13,173 bases of DNA, taken from Actinomycetes bacterium (GTDB lineage Bacteria; Actinomycetota; Acidimicrobiia; Acidimicrobiales; Palsa-688). The first letter of the stretch is position 1. Every line of letters starts with the position of its first letter. A model generated the notes under the pieces. The model saw nothing but the letters and a program-made list of their open reading frames with translations. It was not told the origin of the DNA and did not search any database. Location: the NCBI GenBank assembly GCA_021798075.1, contig JAJZYO010000019.1:1-13173 (forward strand), given 5' to 3'. This document shows, one piece after another, positions 6,086 through 13,115 of this stretch. The position numbers were made by a program, and so were the translations under genes.

Positions 6086-6091
6086 TAGGCT
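6086..6091 (+). promoter_or_regulatory. -10-like element for gcvT
   Basis: TAGGCT lies 7 bases before ATG 6099, in a 32-base gap lacking a clear Shine-Dalgarno. Leaderless start of the gcvT-gcvPA-gcvPB transcript is possible. The gap is too short for a glycine riboswitch. Confidence 0.45.
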
Positions 6092-6098
6092 TGGCGCT

Positions 6099-7238
6099 AT
6101 GAGCCCCGGCTTGCGTGCCAGCCCTCTTCACAGTTGGCACCGGGCAAACGGGGCGAGGATGGTGGAGTTTGGCGGCTGGGAGATGCCTCTGCAGTTCGGC
6201 CAGGGCACGCTCGCGGAGCACATGGCCTGCCGGCGGGCTGCGGCCGTCTTCGACGTCAGCCATTTGGGGACCGTTCGCCTGGAGGGCCGGGATGCCCTCG
6301 GGGTCCTGCAGTCCAACTTGACCAATGACCTGGGCAAGATCGGTCCAGGTCGCGCCCAGTACACCCACTTGTTGGGCGAAGACGGGTCGGTTGTGGACGA
6401 CTTGATCGCGTGGTGGGTGGCCGAGGAACGTTTCGACGTCATGCCCAACGCCTCCAACACGGCTTCCGTGCTGGGGGCCGTCGGGGGGAGGGACGTGACG
6501 GCTGAGCGTGCCGTTATCGCCCTGCAGGGGCCGGCAGCGCGCCAGGTGCTGGCAGTCACCTTCCCGGAAGCCGCGTCCGTGGGCCATTTCCGGGTCACCC
6601 GGCTCTCGTGGCGGGCCACGCCGGTGACGGTGGCGGGCACGGGTTACACCGGAGAGGACGGCGTGGAGCTCGCCGTACCGGCCGAAGCCGCCGTGGGCCT
6701 CTGGGAGGCCTTGGTGGGGGCCGGGGCTGTGCCGGCGGGCCTCGGGGCGAGGGACACGCTCCGCTTGGAGGCGGGCCTCCCCCTCCACGGCCACGAGCTG
6801 GGGCCGGGCATCACTCCGCTCGACGCCGGCCTTTCCTGGGTCGTCGCGTGGGGGAAGCCGGGAGGCTTCCGGGGCTTGGCAGCGCTCGAAAAACAGCGGG
6901 CGGCCGGGCCCAGGGTGAAGCTGGCCGGACTGCTCGGGGAGGGCCGCCAGCCGATGCGCGCGGGTTACGAGGTCGCGCTCGGGGAGGCGGATCCCTCCGG
7001 GACGGCGCCGCCCGCCCAGCTGACCAGCGGCAACTATTCCCCTGTGCTCGCCCGGGGCATCGGCATGTGCTTCCTGCCCGTCGGCGTGGCCCCAGGTACC
7101 ACGGTCCTTGTCCGTGGCCGCGGCCAGGAGCTGCCCGCCAAGGTCGTCAAGCTCCCCTTCGTGCCCAAGGCAGGGAGCGGCGCCGGCGGGGCCGGGCGGT
7201 CCGTTGCCGGCACACCAGTCCCCACGACCGCGAGCTAG
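6099..7238 (+). CDS. gcvT: Glycine cleavage system T protein (aminomethyltransferase)
   Basis: Moves the one-carbon unit from the aminomethylated lipoyl arm of the H protein to tetrahydrofolate, giving 5,10-methylene-THF and ammonia. The 379-aa chain has the family landmarks: FGGWEMPLQF (24-33), FDVSHLGTV (51-59), the Asp pair in GSVVDDLIAWW (D100-D101, matching the catalytic Asp region), VMPNASN, and GYTGEDGVEL. Later it has ARDTLRLEAGLPLHGHEL, and TSGNYSPVLARGIGM, the usual C-terminal barrel motif. Length is slightly above the common 360-375 because of a Gly/Ala/Ser-rich tail of about 20 residues after KLPF. ATG 6099 agrees with the family N-terminus. gcvPA begins 17 bases downstream, so the genes are probably one operon. 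Confidence 0.96.
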   Translation: MSPGLRASPLHSWHRANGARMVEFGGWEMPLQFGQGTLAEHMACRRAAAVFDVSHLGTVRLEGRDALGVLQSNLTNDLGKIGPGRAQYTHLLGEDGSVVDDLIAWWVAEERFDVMPNASNTASVLGAVGGRDVTAERAVIALQGPAARQVLAVTFPEAASVGHFRVTRLSWRATPVTVAGTGYTGEDGVELAVPAEAAVGLWEALVGAGAVPAGLGARDTLRLEAGLPLHGHELGPGITPLDAGLSWVVAWGKPGGFRGLAALEKQRAAGPRVKLAGLLGEGRQPMRAGYEVALGEADPSGTAPPAQLTSGNYSPVLARGIGMCFLPVGVAPGTTVLVRGRGQELPAKVVKLPFVPKAGSGAGGAGRSVAGTPVPTTAS

Positions 7239-7255
7239 GCGCCAGTAGGCCCGCT

Positions 7256-8602
7256 TTGGCTCACTTCGTCCCCCACACCGAGGAAGAGGTCGCCCGCATG
7301 CTCGCCGACCTCGGCCTGTCGAGCACCGAAGAGCTGTTCTCGTCCGTGCCGGCCGCCCTCCGCCTGGCCGGTGGCCTCGACCTACCCCCTGGCCTGGCGG
7401 AGGCCGATGTGGCGGCGGAGATGGCCCGGCTGGCAGGGGCAAATGCGGGGGACGGCCTCGTGTGCTTCGCCGGGGGCGGCGCCTACGACCACGACATCCC
7501 CGCTGTTACCCGGGCGCTGGCCGGGCGGAGCGAGTTCGTGACTTCTTACACTCCCTACCAGCCGGAAGTGGCCCAGGGTGTCCTGCAAGCGCTGTTCGAG
7601 TACCAGACCTTGGTCTCCCACTTGGCCGGCCTGCCCGTGGCCAACGCGTCGGTCTACGACGGCGCGACGGCGGTGGTGGAGGCCGTGAACCTGGCCATGG
7701 CGGCTACGGGACGCCGTAGCGTCTGGGTCAGCGAAGGCCTCAACCCGAGGTGGCGGCGGGTGCTCTCGACTTTCACGGCCGGGCGCGCCCCCGAGTTGGT
7801 CGAGGTGCCGCTCGTTGGCGGGACGACCCGCTGGGGACGAGCGGGCGGCCCGGGCGAGGGCGGCCAAGGCGAACCGCCGGCGGCGCTCGTCGTCGCTTCG
7901 CCCAACTACCTAGGCTGCATCGACCCGCTTGGCGCGGCGCGCGCCGCCGCGAACGAGGCGGGGGCACTTCTGGTCGTGGCCTTCGACCCGGTTTCGGCGG
8001 GCCTCTTGCGCACCCCTGGTCAACAAGGTGCCGACGTGGCCGTGGCCGAGGGCCAGCCGTTCGGGACACCTATGGCGTTCGGGGGCCCCTACCTCGGGAT
8101 GATGGCGGTGGCGCAGGACCACGTGCGCCGCGTGCCTGGGCGGCTCGTCGGGCGCACGGTCGACAGCGCCGGCCGCGCCGCGTACGTCACCACGCTCCGC
8201 GCCCGCGAGCAGGACATCCGGAGAGAAAAGGCGTCGTCCAACATCTGCACCAACCAGACGCTGGTCGCGATCACGGCCATGGTGCAGCTCGCCTGGCTCG
8301 GCACGGGGGGCCTGCGTGAGCTCGCCCTGCGCTGCGCCCGGGGTACCCGCTACCTGCGGGAAGGGATCTTGGGCCTGCCGGGCGTGGAGCCCATGGCCGC
8401 CGCCCCCGTGGTGCGCGAGTTCGCGGTCACGCTGCCCGTCGCTCCCGAGGCTGTCGTCGAACGGATGGCCGACGAGGGCTTCCTGGCCGGCCTGCCCGTG
8501 GAAGCGGGTGGCAGGCAGGGGCTCCTGGTCGCGGTGACCGAGAAGCGGACGCGGGCGGAGATGGACGCCTACCTAGTGGCGCTCGAAAAGGTGCTCTCGT
8601 GA
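7256..8602 (+). CDS. gcvPA: Glycine dehydrogenase (decarboxylating) subunit 1
   Basis: The N-terminal half of the P protein in its two-subunit form. With subunit 2 it decarboxylates glycine and loads the aminomethyl group on the H protein. TTG 7256 gives the standard opening MAHFVPHTEEEVARML and 448 aa, the usual length. The frame is open back to about 6608, but that upstream part overlaps gcvT in another frame and is spurious. Landmarks: SYTPYQPEVAQGVLQALFEYQ, the segment NASVYDGATAVVEAVNLA, ASPNYLGCIDPL, and REKASSNICTNQ. This subunit naturally lacks the PLP lysine. AGTAGG at 7244-7249 may serve as a weak Shine-Dalgarno. The stop overlaps the GTG start of gcvPB by four bases (GTGA), which implies coupled translation and equal amounts of the two subunits. 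Confidence 0.96.
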   Translation: MAHFVPHTEEEVARMLADLGLSSTEELFSSVPAALRLAGGLDLPPGLAEADVAAEMARLAGANAGDGLVCFAGGGAYDHDIPAVTRALAGRSEFVTSYTPYQPEVAQGVLQALFEYQTLVSHLAGLPVANASVYDGATAVVEAVNLAMAATGRRSVWVSEGLNPRWRRVLSTFTAGRAPELVEVPLVGGTTRWGRAGGPGEGGQGEPPAALVVASPNYLGCIDPLGAARAAANEAGALLVVAFDPVSAGLLRTPGQQGADVAVAEGQPFGTPMAFGGPYLGMMAVAQDHVRRVPGRLVGRTVDSAGRAAYVTTLRAREQDIRREKASSNICTNQTLVAITAMVQLAWLGTGGLRELALRCARGTRYLREGILGLPGVEPMAAAPVVREFAVTLPVAPEAVVERMADEGFLAGLPVEAGGRQGLLVAVTEKRTRAEMDAYLVALEKVLS

Positions 8603-10152
8603 GCTCGCCCGGGGGGCCGGCGGCGGGTGCGCCGGCACCGAGCGCGCGTGCGCCGGCACCAGGTGGCCGCGCCGCCTCCGCCCCGCTCCTCGGTCACGAC
8701 GAGGAGCCGACCCTCTTCGAGCTCTCCGTGCCCGGGAGGCGCTCGGCCAGCTTCCGCACCACGGGCGTGCCCGAGTGGAGCGCCGAGGAACTCGTCCCCG
8801 CTGAAGAGCTGCGCCCAGAGCCGCCGGCGCTCGCCGAGGTTTCCGAACGCGACCTCGTCGCCCACCTGACCCGCCTCTCGCACCGGCAGTACTCGGTGGA
8901 CCTCGGTGCCTACCCACTCGGGTCGTGCACCATGAAGTACAACCCGAAGCTCTGCGACGAGGCCGCCGCCCTCCCGGGGTTCACCAACGTGCACCCGGCG
9001 ACGCCTGCGAGCCATGCGCAGGGGTGGCTGGCGCTCCTCTGGTCCTTGGCGGACGCGCTGTGCCGGGTCACCGGGATGGACGCCGCGACCCTACAACCGC
9101 CGGCGGGAGCCGCCGGCGAACTGACAGGGCTCCTCATCATGCGGGCCTGGCACCGCTCCCAGGGCCGGTCGCCCGGCAAGATCCTGATCCCCGACTCGGC
9201 GCACGGGACCAACCCTGCGTCGGTGAGCCTGGCCGGGTACGAGACGGTGAGCGTGCCCTCCGACGAGCGCGGCCTCGTGTCGCCAGAGGCCGTGCGCCGG
9301 CACCTGAGCCCGGACGTGGCCGGGATCATGCTCACCAACCCCAACACGTTGGGGCTCTTCGAGGAGCACATCGCCGAGGTTGCCGGTTTGGTCCACGACG
9401 CCGGCGGGCTCCTCTACTACGACGGCGCCAACCTCAACGCCATCATGGGGGTGACGAAGCCGGCGGCCATGGGCTTCGACATAGTCCACCTCAACTTGCA
9501 CAAGACCTTCGCCGTGCCCCATGGCGGGGGCGGCCCAGGGGCGGGGCCGGTGGCGGTCACCGCCCGGCTGGCCGAGTTCCTGCCCGGCCCGGTCGTGGCG
9601 CGCGCCGACGACGGGACGTTCTATTGGGACGGCCCGGCTCGTTCGATCGGCCGCACGCACGGCTGGCACGGCAACGCCCTGGCCCTGGTCCGGGCGTGGG
9701 CCTACATCCTCTCCAACGGCTCCGACGGCCTCCGGCGGGTGTCGGAAGTGGCCGTACTCAACGCCAACTGGTTGCTGGCCAGGCTCCGGGGCACCTACAC
9801 CGTGCCCTTCGACCGTCGCGCCATGCACGAGGTCGTGGTCTCGACCAAGGACGCACCGGGCGCCGCCGGAGCGCTACGGGCGCTCGACGTGGGCAAGAGG
9901 CTCCTGGACAAGGGCTTTCACGCCCCGACCATCTACTTCCCCCTGGTCGTGCCCGAAGCGCTCATGATCGAACCGACGGAGACCGAGAGCCCCCAGACCG
10001 TCGCCGCCCTGGCCGACGCCCTCGTGGAGATCGCGAGGGAGGGCCCGGAGGTTGCGGCCGGGGCGCCCCACGCCACGCCGGTGGGCCGGGCGGACGAGGC
10101 GCGCGCCGCCCGCCGGCTGGTGCTGACCTGGGACGCCGTAGGACCGGCCTAA
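8599..10152 (+). CDS. gcvPB: Glycine dehydrogenase (decarboxylating) subunit 2
   Basis: The PLP-carrying half of the P protein. The 517-aa chain has an Ala/Pro-rich N-terminal extension of about 30 residues, then the family body. Landmarks are YPLGSCTMKYNPK, TLQPPAGAAGELTGLL, SAHGTNPASVSLAGYE, and NPNTLGLFEEHI. The PLP Schiff-base lysine is K302 in HLNLHKTFAVPHGGGGPG. The C-terminal region ends with LIEPTETES and a short Ala-rich tail. GTG 8599 overlaps the preceding stop. The usual length is around 480-500, so the extra residues are mostly at the N-terminus. The split P protein is typical of Firmicutes, Thermus and various other phyla; mycobacteria have a single fused chain. The gene ends 45 bases before a convergent minus-strand gene. 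Confidence 0.97.
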   Translation: MSSPGGPAAGAPAPSARAPAPGGRAASAPLLGHDEEPTLFELSVPGRRSASFRTTGVPEWSAEELVPAEELRPEPPALAEVSERDLVAHLTRLSHRQYSVDLGAYPLGSCTMKYNPKLCDEAAALPGFTNVHPATPASHAQGWLALLWSLADALCRVTGMDAATLQPPAGAAGELTGLLIMRAWHRSQGRSPGKILIPDSAHGTNPASVSLAGYETVSVPSDERGLVSPEAVRRHLSPDVAGIMLTNPNTLGLFEEHIAEVAGLVHDAGGLLYYDGANLNAIMGVTKPAAMGFDIVHLNLHKTFAVPHGGGGPGAGPVAVTARLAEFLPGPVVARADDGTFYWDGPARSIGRTHGWHGNALALVRAWAYILSNGSDGLRRVSEVAVLNANWLLARLRGTYTVPFDRRAMHEVVVSTKDAPGAAGALRALDVGKRLLDKGFHAPTIYFPLVVPEALMIEPTETESPQTVAALADALVEIAREGPEVAAGAPHATPVGRADEARAARRLVLTWDAVGPA

Positions 10153-10155
10153 AGC

Positions 10156-10186
10156 GACAACCTCATAGCTCGGTCGTGAGGTCGTC
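10156..10186. terminator. Hairpin between convergent genes, possible bidirectional terminator
   Basis: GACAACCTCA (10156-10165) and TGAGGTCGTC (10177-10186) pair over 10 positions with one mismatch, around an 11-base loop. It fills most of the 45-base gap between the gcvPB stop and the end of the minus-strand gene. There is no T-run on either side, so termination efficiency is uncertain. Confidence 0.5.
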
Positions 10187-10197
10187 TCGATCGAGTG

Positions 10198-11457
10198 CTA
10201 GCTGACAGTGAAGTCGAGGTTGATCGGCACCCCGTACTTGGAGCCGGGGACGGTGGTCGGCGTGCCGTCGACCAGGAGGGAGGCGTAAGGGGGGTCCCCG
10301 AGGCGGATCCACGCCGGCCCGATGACCTTGGCCTGCTGGCCCGCTTGGAGCGTCTCCTCGGTCGCCACCTGTCCCGCCGGCCCTCCGACACGCACCTCGA
10401 CCCAGCACGGCCCAGTGGCCTTTACGACTATGGAAGCGGTCTTGGAATGGAGCTGGTAAGTGTCCGTCCCCCCGCCGGCCGACAGCAACTGGACGGGCTT
10501 GGGCAGGGTCGTGGGGGTCGTGGTGGTCGTGGTCACCGGGGAGGACGTCGTGGTGGCGGCTGGAGGCAGGGTGGTAGCCGCCGCCCCCCTCGTGGGTGGC
10601 GTCGTGGGGCGGGACTTCGCCGACGAGACGGCGGTGCTCGGCCCGTTGGCCTGCCCCGACAGGTGGAAGCGGCCCCCGATTGCGACGTACACCGCGCCGG
10701 CGGCGACCACCAAGGCGACCGAGGCGGCGACCAGCGCCTGGGCTGCGAGCCGTCGCTGGCGGCCGGCATTTCGCCGGGCGTCGGTCTCCCCTGAGCCAGC
10801 ACCTTTACCACCGGCTTCGGCTTCGTCGCTCGCGCCCGGAGCGGCGCCGGCGCTGGCCTTGGTGGCGCCGGCACGAGACGACAGGTCGTCGAAGTAGAAC
10901 ACGTGCGGCCTGATGACAGGCACCGGCCTCGTCGGCTCGTCGCGCGGTTTGGGCGGGGGCGGCGGGGTGAGGCCCGGTATGACCCGGGTTACGTCCTCGT
11001 CGGGGATGTCGTCCTCGCCGCTCGGCCCGGTCGGGGGGGTAATCGCCGGTGCGACCGGGGCCGCCTTAGCTGCGGGCCGGCCGTGCAGTTGGCCGGGCTC
11101 CGCCAAGGCGGCCTGGGTGCCGCCTTCGGCGCCGCGCCCGGCGCGCGATGGCCGGCGGAACGGCGACTGGTTGGCGTGCACAGACGGCGGGAGCGGCTTG
11201 GGCGGAGGGAGGGCCGCGGCTTCGCTCGATCGGGTATCGCCGGCCGGGCTGAGCAGCCGCACGTGCGCCTGGTGCTGAGCGCCCTCACCGACCTCTGAGG
11301 GTGCTGCGCCGCTGGCAGACTGCGTGATGTCCGCTAGAGTCTCGAGCGCTTGGCGGTGCCTGTGCACCGAGCGCGTCCTCGACCAGAAGCCGCGCGCCAT
11401 CTGTACACCTATAGCCAGGGCACATACGACCACCAGGACGATGAGCAGCGTCGCCAT
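10198..11457 (-). CDS. Two-membrane-segment protein with a C-terminal RodZ/DUF4115-like domain
   Basis: No exact named family recognised for the whole protein. The 419-aa chain starts with a membrane helix (about 3-20) followed by an Arg/His-rich stretch. A long, probably disordered Pro/Ala-rich region runs to about 235, then a second helix (238-260), a Thr/Pro-rich linker (about 280-320), and a compact C-terminal domain (about 340-419). Positive charges after helix 1 and before helix 2 place the middle region in the cytoplasm and the C-terminus outside. The last domain (IVVKATGPCWVEVRVG, then ETLQAGQQAKVIGPAWIRLGDP, closing with a beta-rich tail) resembles the extracytoplasmic DUF4115 domain of the cell-shape protein RodZ. 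No helix-turn-helix of RodZ is seen. The conserved-looking cytosolic segments DEDVTRVIPGL and RPHVFYFDDL are candidate partner-binding sites. AAGGAG (complement of 11463-11468) precedes the ATG by 5 bases. A role in the envelope is inferred. Confidence 0.8.
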   Translation of the reverse strand: MATLLIVLVVVCALAIGVQMARGFWSRTRSVHRHRQALETLADITQSASGAAPSEVGEGAQHQAHVRLLSPAGDTRSSEAAALPPPKPLPPSVHANQSPFRRPSRAGRGAEGGTQAALAEPGQLHGRPAAKAAPVAPAITPPTGPSGEDDIPDEDVTRVIPGLTPPPPPKPRDEPTRPVPVIRPHVFYFDDLSSRAGATKASAGAAPGASDEAEAGGKGAGSGETDARRNAGRQRRLAAQALVAASVALVVAAGAVYVAIGGRFHLSGQANGPSTAVSSAKSRPTTPPTRGAAATTLPPAATTTSSPVTTTTTTPTTLPKPVQLLSAGGGTDTYQLHSKTASIVVKATGPCWVEVRVGGPAGQVATEETLQAGQQAKVIGPAWIRLGDPPYASLLVDGTPTTVPGSKYGVPINLDFTVS

Positions 11458-11550
11458 CTGTGCTCCTTAACGTCGTTCATGTGCCACTGGTTCAACAGTA
11501 CGGCACCCGTGGGGCTTGCTCACCTGCAATGAGCCTTCCGGTCGGTCCTG

Positions 11551-11556
11551 TAACCT
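11551..11556 (+). promoter_or_regulatory. -10-like element for the plsY-like gene
   Basis: TAACCT lies 8 bases before GTG 11565 and no Shine-Dalgarno is evident, again compatible with leaderless transcription. It lies in the roughly 107-base divergent space shared with the minus-strand gene. Confidence 0.45.
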
Positions 11557-11564
11557 TCGCAGGC

Positions 11565-12236
11565 GTGAAGACGGGCTCGGGTCCCCGCCAGGCCCGGCTT
11601 CGGGTGGCACACCTCCGGGCGCCGGCCGCGCTGGCCGCGGGGTTCCTGGTCGGGTCGGTGCCCTTCTCCAACCTGATGGCCCGCTGGCGTACCGGGGTCG
11701 ACCTGCGCCACGTGGGCCACGGGACCGTCTCGGGTACGGCGCTCGCGCGCGTGGCGGGCGTCGGGCCGCTCATGCTCACCGGGCTTTTCGAGGTGGCCAA
11801 GGGCGCCGTCGGCCCCGCGGTCGCCGGGCCGCGCCGGCCGCTCGTGGCCGCGCTCGCCGGCGCTTGCGCCGTCATCGGCCACAACTGGTCCCCCTGGCTC
11901 GGGGGCGCCGGTGGCCGGGGCATCTCGCCCGCCATGGGAGCGCTCCTCGTGACGGCGCCGGTGGGTACCGCCGTGCTGCTCGGCGGGTTGGTCGCAGGGA
12001 GGCTGGGGGGAGAGACGGCGCTAGGCTCTCTGGCGGCCGACGTCCTGGTCGTGCCGGTGGCGCGTCGGGTGCATGGCCCGGCCGGGGCCGCGGCGGCTGC
12101 GGCCGTGGTCGCACCGATGCTCGTCAAGCGGCTCGCAGGCAACGCCGCGCCGGCTCCCGGGCGGCCGGTGGTGTACCTGTGGCGGCTCCTTTTCGACCGC
12201 GACAGTAGGGTTGAGGGGACGGCCAGCTGGCTGTAG
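11565..12236 (+). CDS. Divergent PlsY-family glycerol-3-phosphate acyltransferase-like membrane protein
   Basis: PlsY uses acyl-phosphate to acylate glycerol-3-phosphate, the first step of phospholipid synthesis, in the cytoplasmic membrane. The 223-aa chain is largely hydrophobic and keeps the PlsY scaffold: GSVPFSNLMAR (30-40), a Gly-rich loop after VDLRHVG (45-51), EVAKG (76-80) for the usual DxxKG, and GHNWSPWL (105-112). Key positions differ. The loop normally reading GSGNxGATN reads GHGTVSGTA, and the GGKG of the last motif reads GGRG. The enzyme may therefore be altered or inactive. GTG 11565 is chosen because it follows a -10-like element and leaves a short basic N-tail before helix 1; the frame is open upstream to 11460. 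The stop overlaps the predicted start of the DegV gene. Confidence 0.75.
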   Translation: MKTGSGPRQARLRVAHLRAPAALAAGFLVGSVPFSNLMARWRTGVDLRHVGHGTVSGTALARVAGVGPLMLTGLFEVAKGAVGPAVAGPRRPLVAALAGACAVIGHNWSPWLGGAGGRGISPAMGALLVTAPVGTAVLLGGLVAGRLGGETALGSLAADVLVVPVARRVHGPAGAAAAAAVVAPMLVKRLAGNAAPAPGRPVVYLWRLLFDRDSRVEGTASWL

Positions 12237-13087
12237 GCGTCGTCACTGACAGTGCGTCGTCCCTCCCGGAGGAACTGGCGGCCAAGTGGGGCGTCACGGT
12301 CGTCCCCATGTGGGTGACGGTCGGCGCGACGGCCTACCGGGACGGGGATCTCCCGATGGAGGAGGTGCTGTCGCGCCTGGGTGAGGGCCTCAGCACCTCG
12401 GGCCCAGGCCCAGGCGACTTCGCCCAAGCCGTCGAGGCCGCCGACACGGGCTCTGGCGTGGCCATCCTCACCGTCTCGGGGCAGATGAGCAGCTCCTACG
12501 AAGCCGCGCGCTTGGCGGCGAAGCTCCTGGAAGGGGAAAGGGAGGTGGCGGTCGTGGACACGGGGACGGCCGCCGGGGCCGAGGGCCTGGCCGTGGTGGC
12601 CGCCTCCAAAGCGGCGCGAGCGGGCTTGGCCCTCCGAGGGGTGGTCGCTGCTTCCGAGCGCGCGGCCCGGGAAGCGAGGCTCCTCGCCACGCTGCCCTCT
12701 CTCGAGCACCTGGCGCGTGGAGGGCGGGTGCCGGGGTCGGCGGCCTGGGGGGCGAGGTGGCTCGGGCTCCACCCGCTTTTCGAGTTCAGAGAGGGGACAG
12801 CCCGGCCTCTCCGGCCCGCCCGTAGCGAGGAGCAAGCCTACCGCCGCATTGTGGACGCGTTTGCCAGCGACCTTGCTCGTTGTGCCAAGACCGGCCCCGC
12901 CGTCCACGTAGCGGCGCTCCATGCCATGGACGAAGCCGCGGCCGAGGGGCTCCTCGCTCAGGTGGTTGCCCGCACAGACGTGGAGACTGCCTTCGTAAGT
13001 TCTTTCTCCCCCGTCATGGTCGCCCACACCGGCCCGGGACTGGTCGGCTTGGCCTGGTGGCTCGAAGGTTGCCGTCGCGGTCTCTAA
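12227..13087 (+). CDS. DegV/FakB-family fatty-acid-binding protein, apparent CTG start
   Basis: FakB proteins hold a fatty acid while FakA phosphorylates it; the acyl-phosphate then feeds PlsY. DegV landmarks: VGVVTDSASSLP at the N-terminus, TSGPGPGDF, VSGQMSSSY, VVDTGTAAGAEGL, EHLARGGRVPGS, and HTGPGLVGLAWW near the end. The first ATG (12308) would remove the essential TDS segment. The only candidate start upstream of that segment is CTG 12227, with GAGGGG (12213-12218) 8 bases before it; an in-frame stop lies at 12212-12214. This gives 286 aa, matching the family's roughly 280. The gene overlaps the plsY-like stop by 10 bases, so translation is likely coupled. No FakA kinase gene is within the window. 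Function as a fatty-acid carrier is by family and neighbour. Confidence 0.88.
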   Translation: MAVGVVTDSASSLPEELAAKWGVTVVPMWVTVGATAYRDGDLPMEEVLSRLGEGLSTSGPGPGDFAQAVEAADTGSGVAILTVSGQMSSSYEAARLAAKLLEGEREVAVVDTGTAAGAEGLAVVAASKAARAGLALRGVVAASERAAREARLLATLPSLEHLARGGRVPGSAAWGARWLGLHPLFEFREGTARPLRPARSEEQAYRRIVDAFASDLARCAKTGPAVHVAALHAMDEAAAEGLLAQVVARTDVETAFVSSFSPVMVAHTGPGLVGLAWWLEGCRRGL

Positions 13088-13115
13088 GCTTGCGATTAAA
13101 CCCTGATTGGGCTGT

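Noticed and set aside
6067..6098. Glycine riboswitch ahead of gcvT
   Set aside because: The gap is only 32 bases and lacks the riboswitch core; the region before gcvH is filled by GC repeats instead.
6608..7255. Upstream extension of the gcvPA frame through gcvT
   Set aside because: The translated extension is Gly/Arg-rich and overlaps gcvT motifs in another frame. The family N-terminus starts at TTG 7256. No frameshift or fusion is needed.
8925..10205. 426-codon plus-strand frame overlapping gcvPB
   Set aside because: Arg/Pro/Gly-rich out-of-frame shadow; the true frame shows full glycine dehydrogenase motifs.
12308..13087. DegV gene starting at the first ATG
   Set aside because: This start would delete 27 residues including the conserved TDS segment; the upstream CTG fits family length and has a Shine-Dalgarno.
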